Shown here: one piece after another, positions 8,662-17,632 of the stretch
How positions within the stretch are numbered: the first letter of the stretch is position 1
Layout of the letters: every line of letters begins with the position of its first letter
Assembly (NCBI GenBank): GCA_001970955.1
Contig: MPUH01000877.1
Location: 1-30,880 of the forward strand
From: Stentor coeruleus
Lineage: Eukaryota; Ciliophora; Heterotrichea; Heterotrichida; Stentoridae
Direction of reading: 5' to 3'
DNA: 30,880 nucleotides
Position numbers and translations under genes: made by a program
The notes under the pieces: model-generated
What the model saw: only the letters and a program-made list of their open reading frames with translations
What the model was told of the DNA's origin: nothing
The model's database searches: none

Positions 8662-10656
8662 TTATAAAGTATGGCGATGCTGATGTTCATGTTCATATAA
8701 CTCCTTAATCTCTTTAGCAAAATAATCTTTCAACTCCCTCCTTTTCATCTTAAACGTTGGTGTCAACAATCCACTATCAGGTGTTATCATAACAGGATGC
8801 AAATAAATCCTTTTTACCTGCTCAATATGATTTAACCCAAGTTTCCCACCGATTTCAAGCATTTTTTCTATAACAAACTTACAAATTTGATTATCCCGAC
8901 ATAATTCCTCCCAATTTTTATCCAAACCAAGTTTCTTTGCTTCCTTTTCCACCTGCTGCTTATCAGGAACAACAATTCCGACAAGATGATTTTGAAAACT
9001 ATCCCCATAAACAAAAACAAAAGATATAAAACCGCATTGCATATATATATTTTCAACACGTTCTGGGGATACAAATTCACCTTGTGAGAGTTTTAAAAAA
9101 CTTTTTTTCCTATCAATAATCACTAAACATCCTTCTCTTATAATTGCCACATCGCCAGTATGTAGCCAACCATCTGAATCATAGACTTCAGCAGTTATTT
9201 CAGGGTTTTTGAAGTATTTTGGAAATGCGCTAGGACCTTTCATACAAATCTCACCTGATGGAGGATTTTGGCTTGCTAAATATGACATTTCTGGGATGTC
9301 GATGAGTTTTATTGATATACACCCTATAGGTCCGCCTATATGACCTGATCGGAAATCGTTTCGGTAAGAAAATGTTGAAGCACCAGCAACTTCAGTTTGA
9401 CCATATGCTTCTAGGAAGTTGCAACCAAAGAATATTTTTATAAAATCCAAAGTCTGCCCATTCATAGGAGCAGCACCACTCATTCCTAATCTAATCCTTC
9501 CACCAAAATACCTCTTAAACTTATTAAAGTATAAAAAGTCATACACCTTATGTGTAGGGTCGCCATACTTCCTCAACCTCTTAATTTTTTCATCAATCAT
9601 CATCTGAATAACCTTCCTCCTATTTTCCGGTTCATCACTAACCGAATTCCTAAAAAGCTCACAAAACCTATTTAAAATCCTTGGCACACAAGCTAAAAAT
9701 GTTGGTCTCAAGACACAAATATCTTCTCTTAACTTCTGCGGATCTCCAGAATAAAACCCTATTTTTCCTCCACAATAATAAAAAATATTAGACATAACTT
9801 TTTCATAAACATGAGCAGCAGGTAAATAGCTTATATGAATATCTTCTGATGTTTGTTTTAAAGATTCACTAGCCCCAGCAAGACTTGCAAGCATATTCCC
9901 ATGAGTAATCGCAATACCTTTAGGATTTCCAGTTGTCCCACTACTATAGCTTATTGAATATAAATCATCAGGTTGACATTTCCCTATATTTTTACGGTTT
10001 TCAGAGCCGATTATAAGAATTTCGTTGTAGGAGTAAAGATTTAAACCTAAGTTTAAACATTCAAGTCTTTGGTTTTCAGTTGGGTCTTCAATAGAAATAA
10101 TGTTTTTAAGTCCCAAATTTTTGTTTTCTTGTCTTAATTTTAGGATTTTTTCTAGTTTGTTTATGCTAAGGATTGCTGTTTTCAGGTTAGTTTGCATGAA
10201 AATATAATCAATATGATCATTTGGTAATGTTTCATATAAAGGAACATTAGATATTTTATACAATGTGCAACCTATATCGGCTATATTCCATTCTTCACGA
10301 TTTATAGAGTAAATTGATATGAATTTTACTGAAAAACCATCATGAAATTCTTCAGGACAAAGGTCGAGATACTCAATTCCTGAACCAAAATCTAAAGCTA
10401 ACTCATAAACTTGTTTATATGTTTTCCATATATATTCTTGACCTTGACGAGTTCCTAACATTTCACGATATGCATGCTTTGAAAATAAAGTTTCATAATA
10501 TTCTATCATTGTTGTAATCTGAGAATCTGGGCTTTTAAGATAAGTGTATGGATGTTGGACATTCCAAAGTATTGATGATTCGTGAGGATTAGAATTTGGC
10601 TCTTCGATGAAGTATTTTGGGATATCGATTTGATTTGATGATTCAGTACCACCCAT
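8662..10656 (-). CDS. Long-chain acyl-CoA synthetase (AMP-binding enzyme)
   Basis: The 664-residue product activates fatty acids with ATP to acyl-AMP and then acyl-CoA. The ATP-binding P-loop is SSGTTGNPKG at about 238-247. Other family motifs follow: ISYLPAAHVYEK, RLGMSGAAPMN, EAYGQTE, WLHTGDVA, IIDRKKSFLKLSQGEFVSPE, and near the C-terminus TPTFKMKR with the catalytic lysine at about 636. Length and motif order match eukaryotic ACSL enzymes. The N-terminus MGGTESSN fits an N-myristoylation site, and no transmembrane helix is seen, so the enzyme may reach membranes by lipidation (inference). The C-terminus is His-rich (HEHQHRH). No intron matching the local pattern was found. All catalytic residues are intact. 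Confidence 0.95.
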   Translation of the reverse strand: MGGTESSNQIDIPKYFIEEPNSNPHESSILWNVQHPYTYLKSPDSQITTMIEYYETLFSKHAYREMLGTRQGQEYIWKTYKQVYELALDFGSGIEYLDLCPEEFHDGFSVKFISIYSINREEWNIADIGCTLYKISNVPLYETLPNDHIDYIFMQTNLKTAILSINKLEKILKLRQENKNLGLKNIISIEDPTENQRLECLNLGLNLYSYNEILIIGSENRKNIGKCQPDDLYSISYSSGTTGNPKGIAITHGNMLASLAGASESLKQTSEDIHISYLPAAHVYEKVMSNIFYYCGGKIGFYSGDPQKLREDICVLRPTFLACVPRILNRFCELFRNSVSDEPENRRKVIQMMIDEKIKRLRKYGDPTHKVYDFLYFNKFKRYFGGRIRLGMSGAAPMNGQTLDFIKIFFGCNFLEAYGQTEVAGASTFSYRNDFRSGHIGGPIGCISIKLIDIPEMSYLASQNPPSGEICMKGPSAFPKYFKNPEITAEVYDSDGWLHTGDVAIIREGCLVIIDRKKSFLKLSQGEFVSPERVENIYMQCGFISFVFVYGDSFQNHLVGIVVPDKQQVEKEAKKLGLDKNWEELCRDNQICKFVIEKMLEIGGKLGLNHIEQVKRIYLHPVMITPDSGLLTPTFKMKRRELKDYFAKEIKELYEHEHQHRHTL

Positions 10657-11363
10657 TTATATGAGTTTTTCAATATTGAGATGTGATATTTTAGATTATT
10701 GTAAAATTAAGGGAAAAGAATTAGGATAACGTGGGTGTTTTAATGAGTTATGCTTTGGGGAGGATTTTGGTATGAGTTTTTTGAATGGTTTTTGAGAAGC
10801 GGTAAAGTTTTTAGAGGGATTTTTTGGGTGTGGGAAAAAACGCTATGCGTTTTTCCAAGTAAAAAAAAACTATTTTTTTTAAGAAGTTGTGGTGGTAGGA
10901 TTGATGGAGTTGGGGGTTTGGTGCGATGCTTCATGATGAAAGAGAGATGATAAATGTATTTGCTTTGGCGGAGGATGAGTTTTAAGTTTTTCTGGTATTG
11001 CATTATTTTTATAATATATTGAAGTTAATATAAAGTTAAATTTTTTTTTAGGTTGAGGTAGGAATGATAAGCAGTTATAAAATATAAAAAGTGAATGAGC
11101 TATTTTGTGATAAATATTCATATAAAACCATATCAAAACTATGCTACTAATAATATCCCCCAATCCTTTACTTTAATTTCTCATACACCAAAAACTATCT
11201 GAAAAATACCCTTCTTTTCCCCAAAGTCCTCTTTAATCTATATTCATAAATTCTCATCAAAATCTCAAATCCTTCCCATAAGCTATTTTCAGTGTTTATC
11301 CTATTATTTATTAGTCCATGTTTAATTAATAATATTTTATACTAAATTTGCACACATCTTCCT
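10657..11363. other. Intergenic with two adjacent hairpins
   Basis: About 700 bases lie upstream of the ACSL gene and downstream of the small basic gene. The part beside ACSL (10657-10980) is G/T-rich on the plus strand, i.e. C/A-rich in the ACSL sense direction. Several short ORFs occur on both strands, but they are low-complexity by-products of this skew and I call none a gene. Confidence 0.55.
10833..10856. repeat. Inverted repeat (hairpin) upstream of ACSL
   Basis: GGAAAAAACGC, loop TAT, then GCGTTTTTCC pair over 10 bp with one bulged A. Just after it, from 10861, a run of nine A and a run of eight T could form a second weaker hairpin. Function is unknown; it lies about 180-200 bases upstream of the ACSL ATG. 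Confidence 0.5.
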
Positions 11364-11906
11364 TTAATACTCACTATCATGCATATCAATCAAAGGACTT
11401 TTGATAAAAACATCCAACTTCCCATTTGGCCGTTTTTCTTCTCTTCTAAGCTGGCTATTAGCATTAGTAACAGCATGCTCTTCAGTAATAATTCTTCTAC
11501 TCAACGGTATACCAGTCTTAGGTCGTTCTCTCTTATAATTTCTCACTGAATTCAGCGGGCATTCTCTCTCAATCTTAGTTGTAAAATCATATATTGAATT
11601 CTCAGGCTTCTGAAAAGCAGAATAGTTGTTGATCCCTTGGAAAAACAAAGGTGGGACTCGGGCTATAACTTTTTCGCTTCTAAACGACTTCAAATCCTCT
11701 TTTAAAAAAGATACCCCATGACTCAAATAAGCTTTTTCTTTAGGTCTTGCTGTGATTTTCGATTTTTGAGCTTTTCTCGGCATTTGGAAGCTGATTTTCG
11801 TGTTACTTGGGGGAAATCGCCCATAAATTTCTTGTCCTTTCTTATTAAAAGGTTGTTCAAATATAAAATCCCTAATCGAAATTGCCTTTAGTTTATTCTC
11901 TGACAT
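11364..11906 (-). CDS. Small basic protein, unrecognised
   Basis: The 180-residue protein is rich in Arg, Lys, Pro and Ser, with no signal peptide, membrane segment or known domain. Motif-like stretches include IYGRFPPSNTKISFQMPRK and SRRIITEEHAVTNANSQLRR. It is likely to be largely disordered, as many ciliary or microtubule-associated ciliate proteins are, but that is inference. It starts at the first ATG, preceded by a TAA, and ends in TAA. The gene begins only 56 bases after the RCC1 gene ends on the same strand, leaving very little room for separate transcript signals. Confidence 0.7.
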   Translation of the reverse strand: MSENKLKAISIRDFIFEQPFNKKGQEIYGRFPPSNTKISFQMPRKAQKSKITARPKEKAYLSHGVSFLKEDLKSFRSEKVIARVPPLFFQGINNYSAFQKPENSIYDFTTKIERECPLNSVRNYKRERPKTGIPLSRRIITEEHAVTNANSQLRREEKRPNGKLDVFIKSPLIDMHDSEY

Positions 11907-11962
11907 TTATAAACACAAGCCTAAATACCAGAAAATCCCTATTTTAATAATAAGAAAAAGGT

Positions 11963-13177
11963 TTAAACGTCGATTATTGCCGCATGATATGAATACTTAC
12001 CAAACAGCTTCTTAACACGGCCTGGGAAAAACCCCGGATCAGCTTTTTTGAACCTCATTTCAGGCTTTTTAACAAAAAAAGCTGACCTTTTCTCTTCAGT
12101 AAACAATCCTCCTATACTATAAACCTCACCATAATTATCAACAATTGCCGCATAAACATCACCAGCAGCTACAAAAGCAGGTCTCGCTGGAAGTTCGACA
12201 TCTACAAATTCTAAATTTTGTTTAAAACCTGCTATTTTTANTTCGACATCTACAAATTCTAAATTTTGTTTAAAACCTGCTATTTTTACATAATCTTCAA
12301 ATATCATCATAAACACCCCTTCTCCAGCTTCTATATCCTGACAGTTACTCGCAACTAAAGTTGGAGAATTTACAATTTCATTTAAAATCCCTAGTTGGCC
12401 ATAATGATTCTGACCCCAAACATAAACTTCACCTGTATTAGTCAAAGCTACAGAATAATTCCTAGCTGCTGAGATCTTGCTTATACCTTTTAATAATAAA
12501 GGACGTGGGGTATGTGAATGATCACAAGGGTATCCAAGTTGTGAATACTCATTATTTCCCCATGAAAGTACATTCCCCGACTCTAATTATCTCTTACTTG
12601 TTAAAGCTAAAGAGTGATAAAAACCAGCTTCAATTTGAATTATATCTTCTAAACTTGGGATTAATGTTGGAATTGTGTAATTTCTAAAGTTACCATGACC
12701 TAATGCCCCTGGAGTTTCTTTAAAAAGCACTGAATAGATTAAAGAGTTATTTTCACCACCATATCCCCAACTGTAAACTTTACCAGAACTATCTAAAGCT
12801 AATGTGAAATCTAAGCCACATGATACATTACGAATTACACATCCAGCTAGACCTAAAATCCTATCAGGAAGGAAAGTAAGAGATTCATGACCACGTTTGT
12901 TGTATATGTCTTCACCAAAACCATATAATTGACCTTGTTCAGTTATGAGAATTGTATGAAGAGGTCCGGTACTTAAACTTGAAAATTTGAATGGTAAGTT
13001 TTTATCACGACGAAAAAGCTCAGATTCAAATCTTGCTGTCATATCTGTGACTACGTATTGTTTGTAAGCTAAATCAAGTTTTCGAGGTGTTAAGATTGGC
13101 TGTCTTGTATCATGCCCGAGGAAAAAGTTGTAAGAGTCACCCCAGGTATAGACGTAGCCTGAAAAACACCTTTTCAT
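11963..13177 (-). CDS. RCC1-repeat beta-propeller protein, two exons, with an assembly duplication
   Basis: Exons are 13177-12598 and 12582-11963. Splicing the 15-nt intron joins a split codon and restores LTKSGNVLSWGNNEYSQLG, a perfect RCC1 repeat. Repeats run throughout, e.g. GYVYTWGDSYNFFLGHD, GQLYGFGEDIYNKRG, GKVYSWGYGG...GALGHG, GEVYVWGQNHYGQLG and GEVYSIGG. RCC1 propellers serve as Ran exchange factors or as more general interaction platforms; no extra domain here says which. The product is 399 residues as sequenced. An N at 12241 flanked by a 47-base duplication adds 16 probably false residues, so about 383 is expected. The Met at 13177 follows stops, and the sequence begins almost directly with a repeat. 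The stop is TAA. Confidence 0.9.
12194..12288. repeat. 47-base direct duplication around a single N (assembly artefact)
   Basis: Bases 12194-12240 and 12242-12288 are identical and separated by one N at 12241. This is what two overlapping contig ends joined without merging look like. The 48-base unit happens to keep the RCC1 frame open, so it shows as an exact protein repeat around X. Confidence 0.85.
12583..12597 (-). other. 15-nt intron of the RCC1 gene
   Basis: The intron reads GTAAGAGATAATTAG, with a TAA in the unspliced frame. Removal joins A|AG into Lys and continues the RCC1 repeat without loss. Confidence 0.95.
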
Positions 13178-13624
13178 TTTTGATGAGATTATGATGTGTG
13201 AAATTTTTAATGTAGGTTTAGAAGATGGGTTTTTATGGAAATTTATGGAGGATTGGTCGTTTTTGTCATAATTTTTTGATTGTTTTTAGGTTTGTGAATG
13301 GTTAAAGGATAAGTGATGATTTTTATGAGGTTTGGTGTATTTTGATTTCTTGGGTTTTAGGGTGTTGGGATAGGAACTGATTTGTTATAGAATTCATCCA
13401 AACTATTATTAGTCTAAAACCTTACCTCAAAATTTCTATATTTCAAACATAATCCCACTCTTAATTCAAATTTTTTTCTAAACATATCATCCCCTATCTC
13501 CACTCCAAATCTTAAAAATCCTTCACATTTCCATCAAGCCAAAAATCCTCTCCAAACCTCCAAAAAACTCCCCACAAGCATTTTTCATACCCACAAAAAA
13601 AATCGATCTCTTAATAATCAAAAA
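13178..13624. promoter_or_regulatory. Divergent intergenic region between the RCC1 and FHA-RING genes
   Basis: This 447-base gap must hold both promoters. Its left half is G/T-rich and its right half C/A-rich on the plus strand, so each gene has a C/A-rich upstream flank in its own sense. TTAGGGTGTT occurs at 13357-13366. I see no clear TATA box beyond general AT-richness. Confidence 0.5.
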
Positions 13625-15097
13625 ATGACATCAGGCTCAATGTAATTTCCACTCAGCATAACAGCAAAAATCGATACTTGGGCCCGTGATTCATTTGAAC
13701 TTCTTGACTACGATGCAACCGACATAACAAAAACCACAATAAAATCCAAAACATCCTGTTACATGGTTCGAACCGACAATTGTCCTTTCTTTATCGAAAA
13801 CCCTTTCACAGAAGAATTCAGCAAACTGAAATTCCTATCAAGAATCCAATCTTTTGACAGTAACTTTTATACAGATTATTTTTCTATATCCCCAATAACA
13901 TCTATTAACGAAAAAAAACTTGAAAGAGAACAATACGAGAAACTCTGGCTTGTCGTAAAATCTATGAAAAACAAATCAGGAATCAACGGGTATTTTTTAG
14001 GTGAAGGGGATGTTATAAGAATTGGAAGATGTAAATTCCGAGTCAAAGATCTTAAAAACACTGTAGAAAATGGGATGGAAAATTTCAGTCTTTGTGATAT
14101 GCTTTCAGGTAATGATGATGATAGTGAAGAACTACCTCATAATGAAACAACAAGAAGTTTTATTTTACCCTGTCGTATCTGTTTAAGTGAAGTATATTTT
14201 CCAGAAAACCCTTTGATATCCCCTTGTAAATGTGGTGGAACTATGAAATACATTCATTTGAAATGTCTTCAACAATGCTTGATGTCGAAACTCACAACAA
14301 AATCTTCTGATTGCGTTTTGTCTTTTTCATGGAAAAAACTCGGTTGCGACTTGTGTAAAAAAACTTATCCTTATAAACTTAACCTTCAAGGTAAGACAAT
14401 TGAATTATTAGATATCCCTAAACCCCCAGGGCAATATATAATCCTTGAAGCTTTATGTAAAGATAAATCATCACAAAAAGGGCTTCATGTGATACATATG
14501 GGAAATAAAACTTGTGTTAAAATTGGTCGGGCTCAAGAATGTGAATTGAGGATTACGGATATTTCTGTATCGAGGAATCATGCTAAAATTAATTTTATTG
14601 GAGGAAATTTTTATTTAGAAGACTCTGGAAGCAAATTCGGCACTTTAGTTCAGATAAAAAGACCGGTTTTGATTGAAGAAAATAAAGATATAAGAATACA
14701 GTCAGGAAGGTCACTTATAAGCTATAATTTAAAATTACCCTGGACATTGATCCCATCGTGTTTTAGGACTAGTTCAAGTCTTTTTGATGGGACTTTGACT
14801 AATAAAAACATCCCGATTTTACCTTTTAACACTGGCATTCCTTTGAGTGTTTCTGATCAGTTTAAACTTTTGGCATATGCGGGCATGCCTATAAGATTAA
14901 ATGAAAAATGCAAGCAAAACAATAATATTTTGCATGAACATAATGAACTTGGAGCTAATAGTTCTTATGAAATGGAAGATAATGAGTCTGTTGGCTCGGT
15001 TGAGGAAGTAGAAATTGCTAATGCTGAAGAAGCTGAGGAGGAGGAGGCTCAGTGTGAGGATACAAATAGATTTGAAGTTACAGCATTTAATAGCTAA
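13625..15097 (+). CDS. FHA-domain RING-CH (RINGv) protein, probable E3 ubiquitin ligase
   Basis: The start is the ATG at 13625: 17 bases, a 15-nt intron (13642-13656), then exon 2 to TAA at 15097, giving 485 residues. The spliced N-terminus reads MTSGSIITAKIDTWARDSF. An FHA-like strand GYFLGEGDVIRIGRCKF lies near 117-133. A RING-CH finger with C4HC3 spacing lies at about 178-239 (CRICLSEV, CKCGG, HLKC, CDLC). A clear FHA domain at about 281-351 has IGRAQECEL, SVSRNHAK, FYLEDSGSKFGT. The tail is strongly acidic. FHA domains bind phosphothreonine and RING-CH fingers recruit E2 enzymes, so phosphorylation-guided ubiquitination is the natural reading (inference). A second in-frame intron at 13860-13874 is possible and would shorten the protein by five residues. 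Confidence 0.88.
13642..13656 (+). other. 15-nt intron near the 5' end of the FHA-RING gene
   Basis: The intron reads GTAATTTCCACTCAG. Its first bases create a stop straight after codon 6 (ATG TAA). Removal extends the frame 41 residues upstream of the Met at 13763. Confidence 0.85.
13860..13874 (+). other. Candidate in-frame 15-nt intron in the FHA-RING gene
   Basis: GTAACTTTTATACAG has length 15, A at positions 4 and 10, and a CAG end, like the supported introns. It has no stop and the local protein is not conserved enough to decide. Splicing would change FDSNFYTDYFS to FDNYFS. Confidence 0.45.
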
Positions 15098-15562
15098 GAT
15101 AGTATAATATGCAGATATTTTTTTTGAATAGAAGAAGTTTGGGTGTTGGAGAATTTATGAGTTTATAAAGAGAAATATGGGTGTTTTTATAAGGAAATTG
15201 TAGTTTTATATGGAGTTTTTGATATTGAATATGGGTATATTAATATTGTGATATAGATTAGAATTATAATGTTTTATTTGAACTCTATTTTACCTTATAA
15301 TAATTACTATATTCCTTGAAAAAGTCTAATTTTTCATAGTAAATATTATATCCCGGAATTCATATGTTATACCATGTTAAGATTTTTACATAAATTTCTA
15401 TATTTTAAATAATTAACCTTTTATTATATAAACCACTTTTTTTCTAAGTAAACCCTCTCAAAAACTATTATTCAAGCCAAATCACTTATAGTATAAAACC
15501 TTAAATACCCTCTATTAATATATCAAATGTTCTTATACTATAATAAAATTTATCTAAACTAT
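15098..15562. other. Intergenic, no gene seen
   Basis: The first 150 bases after the FHA-RING stop are G/T-rich, the usual downstream skew in this window. The rest is AT-rich and has stops in all frames. Nothing is recognised. Confidence 0.55.
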
Positions 15563-15946
15563 TTAGAGTCTATATGCTCTTAAGGTATGCCTGATAAGGA
15601 TCTCAAAAATAAATAAGCTTGTCCCTTTATCAAAAATAGGGAAATCCTCTAGTAAATTCATAAGATACCATAATTTTTGTGTGTCCATCCCAAAAAATAC
15701 TTCAAAATCGATAACCTCAGTTCTCAGCTCTGCTTTATCTATTAATCCTGAGCGATGAATGTTTACATTATCAAAAGGAACTTTTAAAAAATCTTGAAAT
15801 CTTCTATTATCTTTTAATATAAGTTATATTCTTCTGGATAAACCTATATTCATAGTATCTAAACCAATATCTCAAGCATTTTGCGAATCTGGGCTATAAT
15901 TATATGAGAATCTGTCAATTTTTAAGGAAATGCCAAAATTCTTCAT
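15563..15946 (-). pseudogene. Decayed gene fragment with in-frame stops
   Basis: From ATG at 15946 to TAA at 15563 the minus strand reads 127 codons before the final TAA, broken only by TGA (15874-15872) and TAA (15826-15824). The last 87 codons are open and protein-like, e.g. LKVPFDNVNIHRSGLIDK, FEVFFGMDTQKLWYLMNLL and EDFPIFDKGTSLFIFEILI. That is unusual for such AT-rich DNA. No 15-nt intron of the local type removes the stops. Both stops are one transition away from Trp or Gln codons, as expected for recent decay. The family is not recognised. A sequencing error or an unusual intron is possible but less likely. Confidence 0.45.
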
Positions 15947-16266
15947 GATAATAAAAGATTTTTGAGTTTAATCAGGAATTCTTCTCATATAGTAAGATTA
16001 ACTAACTTAGATGTAGGTATCAGATAAGCATATTTTCAGCACCAATCAGTGGTAGTGACTTCTCATCATAATAAAATTATTATAAGCCATTTATCATATT
16101 CCCATTATCTAAAAAAAATATTTTCTAACACCCTAATAACTATTAAGACAACAAAATTTATATAAAAAATACTATGAGTGATATTGAAATAAATAGAAAT
16201 CTTAACTTTTTAAGATGTAATTCTTGTAGTGTTATATAAATAGTTTTTATAGGAAACAGCAGGATT
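15947..16266. other. Intergenic with a 12-base telomere-like match
   Basis: This is AT-rich DNA between the relic and the 3' end of the next minus-strand gene. CTAACACCCTAA occurs at 16125-16136, an exact stretch of the CCCTAACA telomere unit I recall for heterotrichs. No ORF is recognised. Confidence 0.5.
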
Positions 16267-17547
16267 TTATAAACACCCTGTAGTGTTTTGTGTTCTTGAA
16301 TAAAGCTTTTTCCCTATGCGATTGTTTTCGGAAATTAGCATACTTAGATGATTTGACCTAAAGGTTGGGGTGAGATAATTCACCGAAGCCTGTCTAGTCT
16401 TAGGTTTCTTCATAGCATCCTTACTCATATTATTCTTCGCAACATTCTGCACCTCATTCGTATCCTTAATCCAAATCCTCGGCCTAGTTTCTTCCAAATA
16501 AACCAACAACTCATTCAAGCTTCCTAAAGATTTCTTTTTCCCCCTCAACTCCCTATAGCTTTTCCTAATATCCTTAACAACTTTTTTCTCTTCTCCAATT
16601 TTCTCATCATTCTTTTCCTTCTTCCTCTCTTTCTCTTTCTCTTTTTCCTTAATCTTTTTATCCCCCACCATTCTCTGCGAAGCATATTTTTTCCTTTCTT
16701 TTTCAATAGTTTTCGCAATCATTTCTAAGAAATTATGACTATTATTTGATGTCTGTTTATTTATTTGAACCTTTAAACCAAGTGCTTTTTTATCTTTTTC
16801 ATGAATACCTAAAACTGCTTTACTTAAAAGTGGTGATCCTGGGCTTTCAAGACTATCATCTGAGCTTTGATCTCTTTGAACTAATTTTATAGTAGCTTTT
16901 TTAAAATATCCAGGTCTTGCTGATGGGCTTTTTAATATAAGTTCAGTGATTTTTATAATAATAATACAATCAACTTTATCCATTAGCAAGTCAATATGTA
17001 TATCATGGATTTCTTGTGAAGTGATTTTTATAATAAAATCACTTATGTTTATAAGAAAATGCATGAGTTTTTCTATTATGACTGAATCTTTGACTGGCTG
17101 AGTTGTGAAGCGACCAAATTTTGATGTGAAGATTTCGGTATTAAGTTCGCCACCAATATTGCTTGCTGAGATTGTATATGTTTCTATTACTGAATTTATT
17201 GCCATATGCATACTTGTTACTTGAAGGCCGTGGATTTGATTTTCTGCTAATTCGATAGCTTCTTTTGCTGTGACGATACGCTTACCGGTCTTGTGATAAA
17301 GGTAACAGATGAGCTTTTCTGGAGCGTATTCTTCTAGAATTGGTACACGTTGGTTGAGGAAATAGTTTAAGAGGTATCGGATTTTGTTGAGCATTTTGAT
17401 AGGCTTTTGGATTATTTCATCGGTTGAAGAATTCTCAAACCAGGCAATGACTTTTGTTCCCCTGCAGATTCCGGTTTCAAGGATTTTTAGGTTCTCGTGA
17501 CGGTTGCTCAGTTCTTGCAAGAACCATTTATAGGCTTTTTCTTCCAT
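16267..17547 (-). CDS. Unrecognised protein with a charged coiled-coil region
   Basis: The 426-residue product has a folded-looking, mostly helical N-terminal half (about 1-215), including KWFLQELSNRHENLKIL, YLLNYFLNQRVPILEEY and MHFLINISDFIIKIT. Next comes a Ser/Lys linker, then a Lys/Glu-rich coiled coil near 275-340 (KEKEKERKKEKNDEK). A basic tail follows, with SVNYLTPTFRSNHLSMLIS. No signal peptide, membrane helix or enzyme motif is seen. It starts at the first ATG (MEEKAYKWF) and ends in TAA. The layout suggests a structural or scaffold role, but I do not recognise the family. GTAAAGCAGTTTTAG inside it has intron length but lacks A at position 10 and is treated as coding. Confidence 0.8.
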   Translation of the reverse strand: MEEKAYKWFLQELSNRHENLKILETGICRGTKVIAWFENSSTDEIIQKPIKMLNKIRYLLNYFLNQRVPILEEYAPEKLICYLYHKTGKRIVTAKEAIELAENQIHGLQVTSMHMAINSVIETYTISASNIGGELNTEIFTSKFGRFTTQPVKDSVIIEKLMHFLINISDFIIKITSQEIHDIHIDLLMDKVDCIIIIKITELILKSPSARPGYFKKATIKLVQRDQSSDDSLESPGSPLLSKAVLGIHEKDKKALGLKVQINKQTSNNSHNFLEMIAKTIEKERKKYASQRMVGDKKIKEKEKEKERKKEKNDEKIGEEKKVVKDIRKSYRELRGKKKSLGSLNELLVYLEETRPRIWIKDTNEVQNVAKNNMSKDAMKKPKTRQASVNYLTPTFRSNHLSMLISENNRIGKKLYSRTQNTTGCL

Positions 17548-17632
17548 AATATAATAGGATGGATTGATTTGTATAATTGATGCAAGTTTTACTAGTAATC
17601 TAGATTTTATGTATTAGGCGCTTTTTGGATTA

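Noticed and set aside
8868..8882. GTAAGTTTGTTATAG (minus strand) in the acyl-CoA synthetase as an intron
   Set aside because: Position 10 is T, and the unspliced sequence fits the enzyme family without a gap.
10740..11163. Short overlapping ORFs on both strands upstream of ACSL
   Set aside because: Low-complexity translations caused by strand skew and A/T runs; no start context, domain or composition of a real protein.
12194..12288. A genuine tandem repeat in the RCC1 protein
   Set aside because: The copies are identical at DNA level and separated by one N, like the other two junctions in the window; an assembly overlap explains it better.
14098..14112. GTGATATGCTTTCAG in the FHA-RING gene as an intron
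   Set aside because: Position 10 is T; removal is not needed for any domain.
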